Positions 34,490-44,148 of a DNA stretch of 64,000 nucleotides are shown here, piece by piece (the first letter of the stretch is position 1; each line of letters starts with the position of its first letter). The stretch lies in assembly GCF_000961885.1 (NCBI RefSeq), contig NZ_JZKH01000010.1, positions 1 to 64,000 of the forward strand, given 5' to 3'. The DNA comes from Streptomyces rubellomurinus. GTDB taxonomy: Bacteria; Actinomycetota; Actinomycetes; Streptomycetales; Streptomycetaceae. The notes below the pieces were generated by a model. The model searched no databases. It saw only the letters and a program-made list of their open reading frames with translations, and was not told where the DNA came from. Both the position numbers and the translations under genes were made by a program.

Positions 34490-35473
34490 GTGCTCCGCCA
34501 CGTGATGCGCAAGGCGGTCGGCTGGCTGGCCATGATCGTGGTCGCCACCAACGCCACGTACGTCCTCGCCTCCTGGTTCCTCGACCCGAGGTCCAACTAC
34601 CTGGGCACGCGCCCGATCCGCACCGAGGCGGAGATCGACCGGGCCCTGGCGCCGTACAACCTGGACCCGCGGGTGCCGCTGGTGGACCGGTGGTGGCACT
34701 GGCTCCGCGACGTGGTGCTGCACTTCGACTGGGGCAAGTCCCCGGTCGGGGCCCCGGTGAACGACGAGATCGGCTTCCGCGTCCTGGTCAGCGGCCAACT
34801 GGTCACCGCCGCCACGCTGTTGTCGGTGCTCCTCGGTGTCGCGCTGAGCGTGTCCACCGCGTCCCGGCAGTACGGCTGGTGGGACCGGTTCACCCAGCTG
34901 GTCTCGGTCTTCCTGTTCAACGTCCCCACGGCCGTCGCCGCGCTGGGCGTGGTCCTCGTCGGGATCTGGCTCAACCAGAGCCTCGGGCTGCGCTTCCTGT
35001 ACGTCGCCGGGGAGAAGTCCCCGACCGTCGAGGGCCTGCTGCCCACCCTGGCCGACCGGCTGCAGCACCTCATCCTGCCGACGCTGAGCCTGACCCTGCT
35101 GGGCTACGTGGGCTACCACCTGACCCAGCGCACCCTGCTGCTCGACGCCATCGACTCGGACTACGTGCGCACCGCGCGCGCCACCGGGCTGACCCGCGCC
35201 CAGGCGATCCGCCGCCACGCGCTGCGCGCCTCGCTGATCCCCACCGCCACCTCCCTGGCCTTCGGCATCCCCGCCGTGTTCACCGGCGCGGTCGTCACCG
35301 AGACCGTCTTCGGCTGGAACGGCATGGGCCAGTACTTCACCCAGACCATCGCCAAGAACGACGTGCACGGCGCCGTCGCGGTCGCGGCGTTCGGCGCGGC
35401 CATGACCGCCATCGGCGCCGTCCTCGCGGACATCGCCGTCGTCGTCCTCGACCCACGGGTGCGGGTGAACTGA
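34490..35473 (+). CDS. ABC importer permease, DppB/NikB type
   Basis: A 327-residue inner-membrane permease. GTG 34490 is chosen because it gives the family length and sits after a GA-rich site; the in-frame ATG 34505 is an alternative. There are about six transmembrane helices, beginning 'VGWLAMIVVATNATYVLASW'. The BPD_transp_1 domain has the EAA-like loop 'DYVRTARATGLTRAQAIRRH' about 80 residues from the C-terminus. It forms the transmembrane channel with the next gene, for uptake of peptides, nickel or similar small solutes. It is the first gene of a B-C-(D+F)-A operon. Confidence 0.9.
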   Translation: MLRHVMRKAVGWLAMIVVATNATYVLASWFLDPRSNYLGTRPIRTEAEIDRALAPYNLDPRVPLVDRWWHWLRDVVLHFDWGKSPVGAPVNDEIGFRVLVSGQLVTAATLLSVLLGVALSVSTASRQYGWWDRFTQLVSVFLFNVPTAVAALGVVLVGIWLNQSLGLRFLYVAGEKSPTVEGLLPTLADRLQHLILPTLSLTLLGYVGYHLTQRTLLLDAIDSDYVRTARATGLTRAQAIRRHALRASLIPTATSLAFGIPAVFTGAVVTETVFGWNGMGQYFTQTIAKNDVHGAVAVAAFGAAMTAIGAVLADIAVVVLDPRVRVN

Positions 35474-35474
35474 C

Positions 35475-36374
35475 ATGACGACATCCGTGATCCCGTCCGC
35501 GGCGCGGCCCGCCGCGGGCAGCGGCCGGCTGTACCTGCGCCGCTTCGCCCGCAACCGCGGCGCCCTGCTCGGCGTGGCGCTGTTCGCCCTCCTGGTCCTG
35601 TTCAGCGCCTTCGGCGGCCTGTTCTCGCCGTACGCGCCCACCGACGCGGACTTCACCGCGCTCACCCAACCCCCGGGCGCAGCCCACTACTTCGGCACCA
35701 ACCAGGGCGGCAACGACGTCTACGCCCAGGCCGTGCACGGTCTGCAGCGCTCGCTGGTGATCGCGGTCAGCGTGTCGGCGCTGACCATCGTGCTGGCCGC
35801 GCTGATCGGCGCGGGAGCCGCGTACCTGGGCGGCCGGGTGGAGAAGCTGACCCTCGCGGTCATCCACTTCCTGCTGGTGGTCCCGTCGTTCCTGATCCTC
35901 GCCCTGGTCTCGCACCGCCTCGCCGGCGACTGGCGGGTGCTGATCGTCGTGCTCACCGTCTTCGGCTGGATGACCACCGCCCGCGTCGTCTGGTCGCTGT
36001 CCACCTCGCTGCGCGAGCGCGACTACGTGCTGGCCGCCGAGTTCATGGGCGTGCGGCCGTGGCGGATCGTGGTGCGGCACATCATCCCCAACCTCGGGTC
36101 CCTGCTGGTGGTCAACCTGACCCTCGGCGTCGTCGCCACCGTGCTCAGCGAGACGGCCCTGTCGTTCCTCGGCTTCGGCGTGCAGACCCCCGACGTGTCG
36201 CTGGGGACGATGCTCGCGGACGGCTCCGGCACCATCACCAGCGCCCCCTGGCTGTTCGTGTTCCCCGCCGGCCTCGTCGTCCTGCTCACGGTGTCGATGA
36301 CGCTCGTCGGCGACGGGCTGCGCGACGCGCTCGACCCCACCTCGGTATCGGCCGCCTCGGGAGGCGCACGATGA
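35475..36374 (+). CDS. ABC importer permease, DppC/NikC type
   Basis: A 299-residue permease starting 1 nt after the preceding stop, so the two are translationally coupled. An N-terminal OppC_N segment ('FARNRGALLGVALFALLVL') is followed by about five more helices. The EAA loop 'REYVLAAEFMGV'-type segment is present as 'RDYVLAAEFMGVRPWRIVV'. 'GFGVQTPDVSLGTMLADG' is a signature of the family near the C-terminus. It pairs with the DppB-like subunit. Its stop overlaps the start of the ATPase gene (ATGA). Confidence 0.92.
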   Translation: MTTSVIPSAARPAAGSGRLYLRRFARNRGALLGVALFALLVLFSAFGGLFSPYAPTDADFTALTQPPGAAHYFGTNQGGNDVYAQAVHGLQRSLVIAVSVSALTIVLAALIGAGAAYLGGRVEKLTLAVIHFLLVVPSFLILALVSHRLAGDWRVLIVVLTVFGWMTTARVVWSLSTSLRERDYVLAAEFMGVRPWRIVVRHIIPNLGSLLVVNLTLGVVATVLSETALSFLGFGVQTPDVSLGTMLADGSGTITSAPWLFVFPAGLVVLLTVSMTLVGDGLRDALDPTSVSAASGGAR

Positions 36375-38461
36375 GCATCACCCTCGCACCGGCCCCCGAG
36401 CGCCCGGCGCCCGGCGGCGGGCCGGCCCCCGTGCTGTCCGTACGGGACCTGCGGATCACCTTCCCGTCCGAGGCCGGACCGGTCGAGGCGGTGCGCGGGG
36501 TCAGCTTCGACGTGCTGCCCGGCCGGACGCTGGGCATCGTCGGCGAGTCCGGCTCGGGCAAGTCCGCGACCGCGATGGGCGTGATGGGCCTGCTGCCGCC
36601 GACCGCCCGGATGTCCGGCGAGGTGCTGCTCGGCGGCCGCGACCTGGTCGGCCTGGACGACACCCGGCTGTCCCGGGTGCGCGGCCGGGAGATCGGCATG
36701 GTCTTCCAGGACCCGCTGTCCGCGCTCACCCCGATCTTCTCGGTCGGCCGGCTGCTGTCCGACGCGCTGCGCGTGCACCAGAGCCTGTCCAAGCAGGCCG
36801 CGTGGGAGCGCGCGGTGGAGCTCCTCGACCTGGTCGGCATCCCCGAACCCCGGCGCCGCGCACGGTCGTTCCCGCACGAGTTCTCCGGCGGGATGCGCCA
36901 GCGCGTGGTCATCGCCCTGGCCATGGCGAACGCGCCCTCGGTCATCGTGGCCGACGAGCCCACCACCGCCCTCGACGTGACCGTCCAGGCCCAGATCCTG
37001 GACGTGCTGCGGACGGCCCAGGCGGAGACCGGCGCGGGCGTCGTGCTGATCACCCACGACCTCGGCGTCGTCGCCGGGTACGCCGACGAGGTCGCCGTGA
37101 TGTACGCCGGGCGGATCGTCGAACGGGCGGGCGTCGACGCGCTGTTCCGGCGCCCCACCATGCCGTACACCATCGGGCTGCTGGGCGCCGTCCCCCGCCC
37201 CGACGCCCCGCAGGACCGCCCGCTGGTACCGATCGGCGGCGAACCCCCGTCCCTGGTGGCGCTGCCCACCGGGTGCCCCTTCGCGGACCGGTGCCCCGCC
37301 GTGCTCGACCGCTGCCGCACGGCGGAACCCGAGGCGGTCCCCGTCGCCGGGCACGGGCAGGTCGCCTGCCTGCGCGCCGAGGAGATCGCCGACGGACGGC
37401 TGCGGGCGGACGCGCTCTTCCCGGCGCCGGCCGGCAGCACCGTCGACACCGGAACCACCGGCGAAGTGGTCCTGCGGGTCTCCGGCCTGGCGAAGACCTT
37501 CCCCGTCACCAAGGGCGCGTTCCTCAAGCGCCGCACCGGCACGCTGCACGCCGTCAGCGACGTCGAGTTCGACCTCCGGGCCGGCGAAACCCTGGGCCTG
37601 GTCGGCGAGTCCGGCAGCGGCAAGACCACCACGCTCCTGGAGGTCCTGCGGCTCAGGCCGCCGGAGCGCGGCCGGATCGAGGTCGCCGGGACGGACGTCG
37701 CCGGGCCCCTCCCCGCCGACCGGCTGCGGGAGCTGCGCGGCGCGGTGCAGATCGTCATGCAGGACCCGATGGGCTCCCTCGATCCCCGCCTCACGGTGTT
37801 CCAGCTGCTCGCCGAACCGCTGCAGGCGGTCGGCGTCGACCGGCCCGCGGTCCGGGCCCGGGTGGCCGAACTCCTGGGCCTGGTCGGCCTCGACGCCTCG
37901 GTGACGGAACGCTTCCCCGCCGCCCTCTCCGGCGGGCAGCGCCAACGCGTCGGCATCGCCCGCGCCCTGGCCACCCGGCCCCGGATCGTGGTCCTGGACG
38001 AGCCGGTCTCCGCCCTGGACGTCTCCGTGCAGGCCGGCGTGGTCAACCTGCTCACCCGGCTCAAGCGCGAGCTCGGCCTGGCGTACCTGGTCGTCGCCCA
38101 CGACCTTGCCGTGATGCGGCACTTCGCCGACCGCATCGCCGTCATGTACCTCGGACACGTCGTCGAGAGCGGCAGCACCGAAGCCCTCTTCACGGACCCC
38201 CGGCACCCGTACACCGAGGCCCTGCTCTCGGCGATCCCCGTACCCGACCCGCGGCGCGAACGCACCCGCGAACGGATCGTCCTCGACGGCGAGCAGCCGA
38301 GCGCCACCGACCTGCCGCAGGGCTGCGTCTTCGTCGACCGCTGCCCGCTGTACCGGCGACTCACCGACGACGGGCTGCGCGAGCGCTGCCGTACGCAACG
38401 GCCCGCCCTGGGCCCGGCCGCGCCCGGCTCCGACCACCGCCACGCCTGCCACGCCCGCTGA
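36371..38461 (+). CDS. Dual ATPase of the ABC importer (DppD-DppF fusion)
   Basis: A 696-residue protein with two complete ABC cassettes, where many operons have two genes. Cassette 1 (about 20-330): Walker A 'GESGSGKSATA', signature 'FSGGMRQRVVIA', Walker B 'VIVADEPTTALD'. It ends with the oligopeptide-transporter C-terminal domain and Cys motif 'CPFADRCPAVLDRC'. Cassette 2 (about 370-690): 'GESGSGKTTTL', 'LSGGQRQRVGIA', 'IVVLDEPVSALD', with a second Cys motif 'CVFVDRCPLYRRL'. Those Cys clusters are typical of OppD/DppD and may bind an Fe-S cluster. ATG 36371 overlaps the upstream stop by 4 nt. Confidence 0.93.
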   Translation: MSITLAPAPERPAPGGGPAPVLSVRDLRITFPSEAGPVEAVRGVSFDVLPGRTLGIVGESGSGKSATAMGVMGLLPPTARMSGEVLLGGRDLVGLDDTRLSRVRGREIGMVFQDPLSALTPIFSVGRLLSDALRVHQSLSKQAAWERAVELLDLVGIPEPRRRARSFPHEFSGGMRQRVVIALAMANAPSVIVADEPTTALDVTVQAQILDVLRTAQAETGAGVVLITHDLGVVAGYADEVAVMYAGRIVERAGVDALFRRPTMPYTIGLLGAVPRPDAPQDRPLVPIGGEPPSLVALPTGCPFADRCPAVLDRCRTAEPEAVPVAGHGQVACLRAEEIADGRLRADALFPAPAGSTVDTGTTGEVVLRVSGLAKTFPVTKGAFLKRRTGTLHAVSDVEFDLRAGETLGLVGESGSGKTTTLLEVLRLRPPERGRIEVAGTDVAGPLPADRLRELRGAVQIVMQDPMGSLDPRLTVFQLLAEPLQAVGVDRPAVRARVAELLGLVGLDASVTERFPAALSGGQRQRVGIARALATRPRIVVLDEPVSALDVSVQAGVVNLLTRLKRELGLAYLVVAHDLAVMRHFADRIAVMYLGHVVESGSTEALFTDPRHPYTEALLSAIPVPDPRRERTRERIVLDGEQPSATDLPQGCVFVDRCPLYRRLTDDGLRERCRTQRPALGPAAPGSDHRHACHAR

Positions 38462-38499
38462 ACACCCCACCGCACAAAGGAATGAGGACCCACTCCGCC

Positions 38500-40197
38500 A
38501 TGCGATCGAGAATCGCCGTCCCCGCAGCCGCCCTCACCGCGGCCCTCGCCCTCGCCCTCTCGGCCTGCAGCTCCGCCGGCCCCGGCGCACCGGACGCCGG
38601 CAAGGCCCCCGGCCAGGGCAGCTCCGCCACCGCGGCCTCGGCGAAGGTCGACTACAACCCGCAGCCCTACGACAACGTCAAGGAGGGCGGCACCTACACC
38701 AGCGCGGGCACCATCGACGACCAGGGCAATCCCTTCAACGCCAACGCCACGCTCACCGCCAAGCGCGTCTGGTTCTGGTACAACCCGGACGTCATCACCT
38801 ACTCCCCCACCGGCGAGGTGCAGTACAACCCGGACTACCTCAGCGACGTCAAGTCCGAGGTCGTCGACGGCAACCAGCGGGTCGTCCTCACCCTCAACCC
38901 GGCGGCCACCTACAACGACGGCACCCCGATCGACTGGACGGCCGTCAAGGCGACCTGGCAGACCAACAGCGGCGCCGACAAGGAGTACAACGCGGCCGAC
39001 ACCGAGGGCTACAGCCTCATCACCTCGGTCACCCGCGGCACGGACGACAAGCAGGCCGTCATCGAGTTCAAGGGCGCCGCCCCCTGGTGGTCCAGCCTGT
39101 TCACCACCTTCCTGCACCCCAAGGCCGCCACCGTCGCCGGCTACAACGACGCCTACGTCAAGGCCGTCCACCCCGAGTGGGGCGCCGGCCCGTACACGGT
39201 CGGGACCTTCGACGCCAAGACCGGCGACCTCACCTTCGTCCGCAACCCCAAGTGGTGGGGCAAGAAGGGCAAGCTCGACAAGCGCGTCTACGTCAACCTG
39301 GAGTCGGACGCCGCCGCCAACGCCTTCAAGAACGGCCAGATCGACTACACCTCCGCCGGCGACGCCGAGGGCCTGAAGCGGCTCTCCGGCGTCCAGGGCA
39401 CCGGGATCCGCCAGGGCGGCAGCCCGTTCGCCTACTCCTTCTACCTCAACGCCAAGTCCCCCAACCTGCAGGACATCCAGGTCCGCAAGGCCCTCCTGGA
39501 GAGCGTCGACCGGGCCCAGATCGCCAAGATCCAGTTCCAGGGCCTGGGCGACTACAGCGAGCCGCTGCCCGGCTCCCTGCTGCTCTTCAGCTTCCAGAAG
39601 GGCTACTCCGACAACGTCGGCGCCGTCATCAAGCACGACCCGGAGGACGCCAAGAAGACCCTGGACGCCGCCGGTTGGAAGCCCGGCAGCGACGGCATCC
39701 GCGAGAAGGACGGCAAGAAGCTCACCGTCACCTACACCCTGCGCGGCAACGACCCCCTGGAGAAGGCCACCGCCGGCGCCCTCGTCCAGATGCTCAAGCC
39801 GGTCGGCATCCAGATCGACCTCAAGACCTCCACCGCCGCCGACTTCAGCAAGATCCTCACCGACCACAGCTTCGACATCTTCCTCGTCGGCAACCGCGCC
39901 CCCGACCCCTTCGGCACCCGCTACCTGTGCCAGTTCTACTGCAGCGACAGCAGCTCCAACATCGTGAGCATCGGCTCCCCCGACCTCGACAAGGAGATCC
40001 ACGCCGTCGCCGCCATCGCCGACCCCGACCAGCAGACCATCCAGGCCAACGCCGTCGAACGCAAGGCCCTCGAACAGTACGGCTACCTGCCCCTCTTCAG
40101 CGGCCCCTCCATCTACGGCATCAAGACCGGCCTCGCCAACGTCGGCGCCACCATCTTCGCCACCCCCCTCCCGGAAACCGTGGGCTGGCAGAAGTAG
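38500..40197 (+). CDS. ABC importer substrate-binding lipoprotein (SBP family 5)
   Basis: About 565 residues from ATG 38500 (ATG 38482 is an in-frame alternative, but its ribosome-binding site would be too close). The lipoprotein signal ends at lipobox 'LSAC' (Cys about 24), so it is anchored on the outer face of the membrane. The remaining sequence is an SBP_bac_5 domain, with 'PEWGAGPYTVGTFD' and 'LNAKSPNLQDIQVRKALLES' typical of peptide-, nickel- and related binding proteins. Two Cys in 'YLCQFYCSD' are unusual. The ligand is unknown. As the last gene of the importer operon, the binding protein follows the transport machinery, the reverse of the common order. Confidence 0.92.
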   Translation: MRSRIAVPAAALTAALALALSACSSAGPGAPDAGKAPGQGSSATAASAKVDYNPQPYDNVKEGGTYTSAGTIDDQGNPFNANATLTAKRVWFWYNPDVITYSPTGEVQYNPDYLSDVKSEVVDGNQRVVLTLNPAATYNDGTPIDWTAVKATWQTNSGADKEYNAADTEGYSLITSVTRGTDDKQAVIEFKGAAPWWSSLFTTFLHPKAATVAGYNDAYVKAVHPEWGAGPYTVGTFDAKTGDLTFVRNPKWWGKKGKLDKRVYVNLESDAAANAFKNGQIDYTSAGDAEGLKRLSGVQGTGIRQGGSPFAYSFYLNAKSPNLQDIQVRKALLESVDRAQIAKIQFQGLGDYSEPLPGSLLLFSFQKGYSDNVGAVIKHDPEDAKKTLDAAGWKPGSDGIREKDGKKLTVTYTLRGNDPLEKATAGALVQMLKPVGIQIDLKTSTAADFSKILTDHSFDIFLVGNRAPDPFGTRYLCQFYCSDSSSNIVSIGSPDLDKEIHAVAAIADPDQQTIQANAVERKALEQYGYLPLFSGPSIYGIKTGLANVGATIFATPLPETVGWQK

Positions 40198-40216
40198 CCC
40201 CCTCCCGCAACGCCCT

Positions 40217-40256
40217 GTGGCCGCCCCACCGGACCCCGATCCGGTGCGGCGGCCAC
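40217..40256. terminator. Terminator between the importer operon and the convergent hydrolase
   Basis: A 17-bp stem with one mismatch (40217-40233 with 40240-40256) and a 6-nt loop, between convergent genes. Confidence 0.8.
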
Positions 40257-40288
40257 CGCCACGCGCGGGCGTCAGCAGCTCAGGGCGG

Positions 40289-41542
40289 TCACCAGGTGCC
40301 GATGTCGGCGGGGTCGACGTCCGTGGTCCAGGGGACGGTGCGGTTGGTGGGGGGCTGGGTGGCGTGGTCGACCCAGGCTTCGAGGGCTTTGAAGGCGGTG
40401 CGGTAGAAGGGGAGGAGGGGGCGGAGGCGGTCGGGATAGGTGTCGCAGAAGCCGTCGACGTGGTTGCCGGCCTCGATGCGGTACTGGCGGTGGAGGTGGG
40501 CGCGGCCGGCGGTGGCGACGAGGTGGGTGTAGCGGTCGGAGTGGAGGGTGATGGGGAGGAGAGCGTCCAGGGTGCCGTGGAGGGAGAGGAGGGGTTTGCC
40601 GATCGCGCCGGTGAGGGAGACGCGGGCGACGGCTTCGCGGACGGCCGGTGGACGGGTGGGGTAAGGGTAGTCGGCGTCGGGGCCCGGGTAGTGGGGGTCG
40701 AAGACGGCGCGGTAGGTGCGTTGGGTGAAGTCCCAGTAGAGCTGGTGGTGGAGGTCCCAGAGGAACTCCGAGCCGGGCGGCAGGCCTGCCTCGATCAGCC
40801 GGACATGGGCGTCCGGGTCGGCGCCGTCGCGGTAGGCCGGGTAGTGGGCGAGCACCGCGGGCAGGTGGGTGAGCAGGTTGGGGCCCTCGGGGAGCCAGAG
40901 CGGGCCCTCCCAGTCGACGCCGCCGTCGTAGAGGTCGGGGAAGCGCTCCAGCTGGACCCGGGTGAGGTAGCCGCCGTTGGAGATGCCGGTGACGTAGGTG
41001 CGCTCCGGTTCGGTGCCGTAGTGGTGCCGGACGGCGGCACGGGCGGCGAGGGCGAGTTCGTGCAGGCGGTCGGTCCATTCGGCGAGGGCGTCGCCCGGCT
41101 CGCTGCCAACAAGAGAGAAGTCGGGCCCGGAGTTCCCCTTGTCGGTGGCGGCGTAGGCGTAGCCCTCGGCCAGGGCGTGGTCGGCGATCAGCCGGTCGGC
41201 GGCGTACTGGCGGCGGATGCCGGGTGCGGCGGTGACGACCAGGCCGCCGTTCCAGGCGGCGGGCAGCCGGAGGACGAACTGGGCGTCGTGGTCCCAGCCG
41301 TGGTTCGGGTTGAGCCGGGTGGCGGAGGGGAAGCAGCCGTCGACCTGCCATCCCGGCACCGGGCGGGCCGGCTGCGGGGTGTCCGCGCTGTGGAGTCCGT
41401 CCCAGTCGGCGAGGACCGTGTGGCCGCGGGACAGGGTGCCGGCGGTGGTCAGGTCGTCGAGGGCCACCGCGTGCTGCCGTTCGGCTCCGGGCACGCGCGG
41501 TGCCCATCCGGTCGGGGCGGTCGGGGCCGGGGCGCCCGTCAT
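40289..41542 (-). CDS. Alpha/beta hydrolase, tannase/feruloyl-esterase- or oligomer-hydrolase-like
   Basis: A 417-residue protein from ATG 41542 with GGAAGGAG upstream and no signal peptide. The nucleophile elbow is 'GISNGGYL' (about residue 180). The acid and base candidates are in 'HGTLDALLPI' and 'EAGNHVDGFCD' near the C-terminus. Early residues 'LPAAWNGGLVV' and 'GYAYAATDKGNSG' match tannase/feruloyl esterase and 3-hydroxybutyrate-oligomer hydrolase relatives. The substrate is not certain. Without a signal peptide it would act in the cytosol. It is divergent from a secreted lipase-like gene; the 218-bp gap shows no gene. Confidence 0.85.
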   Translation of the reverse strand: MTGAPAPTAPTGWAPRVPGAERQHAVALDDLTTAGTLSRGHTVLADWDGLHSADTPQPARPVPGWQVDGCFPSATRLNPNHGWDHDAQFVLRLPAAWNGGLVVTAAPGIRRQYAADRLIADHALAEGYAYAATDKGNSGPDFSLVGSEPGDALAEWTDRLHELALAARAAVRHHYGTEPERTYVTGISNGGYLTRVQLERFPDLYDGGVDWEGPLWLPEGPNLLTHLPAVLAHYPAYRDGADPDAHVRLIEAGLPPGSEFLWDLHHQLYWDFTQRTYRAVFDPHYPGPDADYPYPTRPPAVREAVARVSLTGAIGKPLLSLHGTLDALLPITLHSDRYTHLVATAGRAHLHRQYRIEAGNHVDGFCDTYPDRLRPLLPFYRTAFKALEAWVDHATQPPTNRTVPWTTDVDPADIGTW

Positions 41543-41760
41543 CGCGGGTCTCCTTCCGTTGGGGCCGGGTGATGGGGCCGGGTGATGGGGCCTAATCACG
41601 GGGCCGGATCACGCAGCTTCGTCGGGGCGCGCGGCCCCTGGCCAGGTGGCCGACCCCCACAGAGGGACGGTCGAGGTGTGCGCCACCGCCATAGGACGGA
41701 CACGACGGAATCCGTAGCGTGTCACGCACTCGGCCCTCGGCTCGGAGGAGTGAACACGGC

Positions 41761-43050
41761 ATGTGGAGAAGCGGTAGGCGAAGAGGCGCGGGCTGGGTGC
41801 TCGCGGGCGTGCTGGCGCTGGTCGGCGCGATCATCCCGTCCGGAACGGCCACGGCCGATGCGACAACAGCGGCGGTGCCGGCCAACCTGACCCTGGAGGC
41901 GACCTACCCCACCGTCGCCAACGGCTGGGACCACGTCGAGCGGTACCTCGACACCACCCCCGGCTTCCGGCAGGAGCAGTATCCGCCGGACGGCCGCGGC
42001 AATCAGGACGGCCAGCGCCTCACCTTCTTCGGCGGCGTCAAGCAGCCCTTCTCCGGCCGCTTCCTGCTCTACTCGGCCCCGGGCTGGAACACCGGCGCGC
42101 ACCAGGTCCCGGTGCTGCTGGTGCACGGCGCCAACGACAACCCGGACCGGGCCTGGGCCAACCCCGGCGAGTCCGGCGGCTACGGCTGCGGCGCCGCCTC
42201 CTGCCCGAGCACCGGGCTGATGCAGAAGCTGGCCGGGCAGGGCTACCGGGTCTTCGCGATCGGCTTCGCGCACAAGCAGGGCGACAACCTGATGCAGGCC
42301 CAGGAGGTCGGCGACGCGGTCGCGCTGATCCGTGCCAAGCTCGGCGTCCCGCAGGTGGACCTGGTGGGCTGGAGCAAGGGCGAGATGTCCACCCGCGCCT
42401 ACGTGTCCTCGGTCAAGCCCTCCTGGGGCCGCCCGTACGCGGGCGACGTGCGCAAACTGATCACCCTCGGCGGGCCGAACGGCGGCTACGACTACCCCTT
42501 CGCACACGGGTGGGCGCACGACTTCTCGATCTGGCCGCAGTGCGGCGGCGCGATCAACGCCCCGTCCCCGCACCTGCACATGACCTGCTACGGCACCTAC
42601 ACCGCGCACCCCGAGTTCTCCTTCACCCCCACGAGCGGCTACGACGACTACCCGGGGCAGCGGCAGATGCTGGCGCGCTGGGACTCGGTCTTCGGCATCG
42701 ACCAGACCCAGCAGGACTGGTACACGACCTACTACGGCGGCCAGGGCTTCTACACCGACGGCGGTGGCATCCAGGCCGCGATCGACGCCGGCTCGCTGGT
42801 CGCCCCGCTGAAGCAGGCCGGGGTCCCGGCCTCGGTGACGGCCTACCTGCTGGCCGGCGGCACCCCCAACATCCTCGGCATCTACAACGAGAACCGCGGC
42901 CCCAGCGACGGCGTGGTCTTCGTGTCCAGCGCGCTGGACACCACCGGCTTCGGCACCGTCGGCGGCACCGCGCTGATCGCCACCGCCAACCACCTGGAAC
43001 TCGGCTGGGACGGCGCGGCGAGCGCGCAGGTCGCCGGCTGGCTGAACTGA
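41761..43050 (+). CDS. Secreted alpha/beta hydrolase (lipase/esterase-like)
   Basis: A 429-residue precursor from ATG 41761, chosen over an upstream in-frame start (41719) because CGGAGGAG lies 10 bp before it. The signal peptide (1-35) has a basic 'RSGRRRGAG' and the core 'VLAGVLALVGAIIPSG'. The fold has the oxyanion segment 'VLLVHGAND' and the elbow 'GWSKGEMS' (nucleophile Ser near residue 205). The C-terminal His is probably in 'NHLELGW'. The pattern matches secreted actinobacterial esterases related to polyester and lipid hydrolases. 'CGAASCP' suggests a disulfide. The next gene begins 11 bp later, so they form an operon. Confidence 0.88.
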   Translation: MWRSGRRRGAGWVLAGVLALVGAIIPSGTATADATTAAVPANLTLEATYPTVANGWDHVERYLDTTPGFRQEQYPPDGRGNQDGQRLTFFGGVKQPFSGRFLLYSAPGWNTGAHQVPVLLVHGANDNPDRAWANPGESGGYGCGAASCPSTGLMQKLAGQGYRVFAIGFAHKQGDNLMQAQEVGDAVALIRAKLGVPQVDLVGWSKGEMSTRAYVSSVKPSWGRPYAGDVRKLITLGGPNGGYDYPFAHGWAHDFSIWPQCGGAINAPSPHLHMTCYGTYTAHPEFSFTPTSGYDDYPGQRQMLARWDSVFGIDQTQQDWYTTYYGGQGFYTDGGGIQAAIDAGSLVAPLKQAGVPASVTAYLLAGGTPNILGIYNENRGPSDGVVFVSSALDTTGFGTVGGTALIATANHLELGWDGAASAQVAGWLN

Positions 43051-43061
43051 GGACGCCCCGG

Positions 43062-44093
43062 ATGATCACCGACCGACTGACGGCCACCGACCGGTTGACC
43101 GTCAACTACGCCGAGGTCGAGGGCCGCACCACCGGGGAGCCCGTGGTCCTCGTGCACGGCAACGTCTCCTCCAGCGTCTTCTGGCACCCGACCATGGCCG
43201 CGCTCCCCACCCGCTACCGCCCGCTCGCGCCCGACCTGCGCGGCTTCGGCGGCACCGAGCCGCTGCCGGTGGACGCCACCCGGGGCCTGCGCGACCACAG
43301 CGAGGACCTGCTCTCGTACGTCCGGGCCCTGGCGCTCGGCCCGGTGCACCTGGTCGGCTGGAGCATGGGCGGCGGCGTGGTGCTGCAACTGCTGCGCGAC
43401 CAGCCGGACTTGGTCCGCTCGCTCACCCTGGTCAACCCGGTCTCCCCGTACGGCTTCGGCGGCACGCACGGGGTCGACGGAACGCTCAACTCGCCGGACG
43501 GCGCGGGCTCCGGAGCAGGCGGCGCGGCGCCGGAGTTCGTCCGGCTGCTGCGCGAGGGCGAGTCGGGCGCCGGGTCGCCGTTCGCGCCGCGCGCGGTGCT
43601 GGACACCGCCTACGTCAGCGAGCCGTTGACGGAGTCGGACCGCTACGTGGCCGCGATGCTGACCACCCGGATCGGGGACGACCACTACCCGGGCGACAGC
43701 CGGACGAGCGAGGCCTGGCCGGGCTTCGGGCCCGGGGAGCGCGGGGTGCTCAACTCGATGGCGCCGACGCACTTCCGGATCGACGACCTCGAACTGGTCG
43801 AGCCGAAGCCGCCGGTCCTGTGGATCCGCGGCTCGGCCGATGTGATCGTCTCCGACACCTCGCTCTTCGACCTGGCCCACCTGGGCGCCATCGGCGCGGT
43901 GCCGGGCTGGCCCGGAGCGGACACCTGCCCGGCGCAGCCGATGGTCGCGCAGACGCGCGCCGTGCTGGACCGCTATGCCGCGGCGGGCGGCCGGGTGCGC
44001 GAGGTGGTGGTCGAAGGGGCCGGGCACAGCGTGCAGTTGGAGCGGCCGAAGGAGTTCCTGGCCGCCCTGGTGGAGGCGCTCGGCGACGCCTGA
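43062..44093 (+). CDS. Alpha/beta hydrolase fold protein, cytosolic
   Basis: A 343-residue protein starting 11 bp after the previous stop, with GAGGA as ribosome-binding site. 'VLVHGNVSSSVFW' is the oxyanion region, 'GWSMGGGVVLQ' the nucleophile elbow (Ser near 109), 'WIRGSADVIV' the acid region and 'EGAGHSVQLERP' the base His. The alpha/beta-hydrolase_1 layout suggests an esterase, epoxide hydrolase or haloperoxidase-like enzyme. There is no signal peptide. Together with the secreted hydrolase it may process imported products. An 18-bp terminator follows. Confidence 0.88.
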   Translation: MITDRLTATDRLTVNYAEVEGRTTGEPVVLVHGNVSSSVFWHPTMAALPTRYRPLAPDLRGFGGTEPLPVDATRGLRDHSEDLLSYVRALALGPVHLVGWSMGGGVVLQLLRDQPDLVRSLTLVNPVSPYGFGGTHGVDGTLNSPDGAGSGAGGAAPEFVRLLREGESGAGSPFAPRAVLDTAYVSEPLTESDRYVAAMLTTRIGDDHYPGDSRTSEAWPGFGPGERGVLNSMAPTHFRIDDLELVEPKPPVLWIRGSADVIVSDTSLFDLAHLGAIGAVPGWPGADTCPAQPMVAQTRAVLDRYAAAGGRVREVVVEGAGHSVQLERPKEFLAALVEALGDA

Positions 44094-44102
44094 CCGAACG
44101 AC

Positions 44103-44144
44103 CCCGCACCCCCTGGCCGGTTGGAGCCGGCCAGGGGGTGCGGG
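44103..44144. terminator. Bidirectional terminator hairpin
   Basis: A perfect 18-bp stem (44103-44120 with 44127-44144) and a 6-nt TTGGAG loop, between the convergent hydrolase and giant surface-protein genes. Confidence 0.85.
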
Positions 44145-44148
44145 CGGG

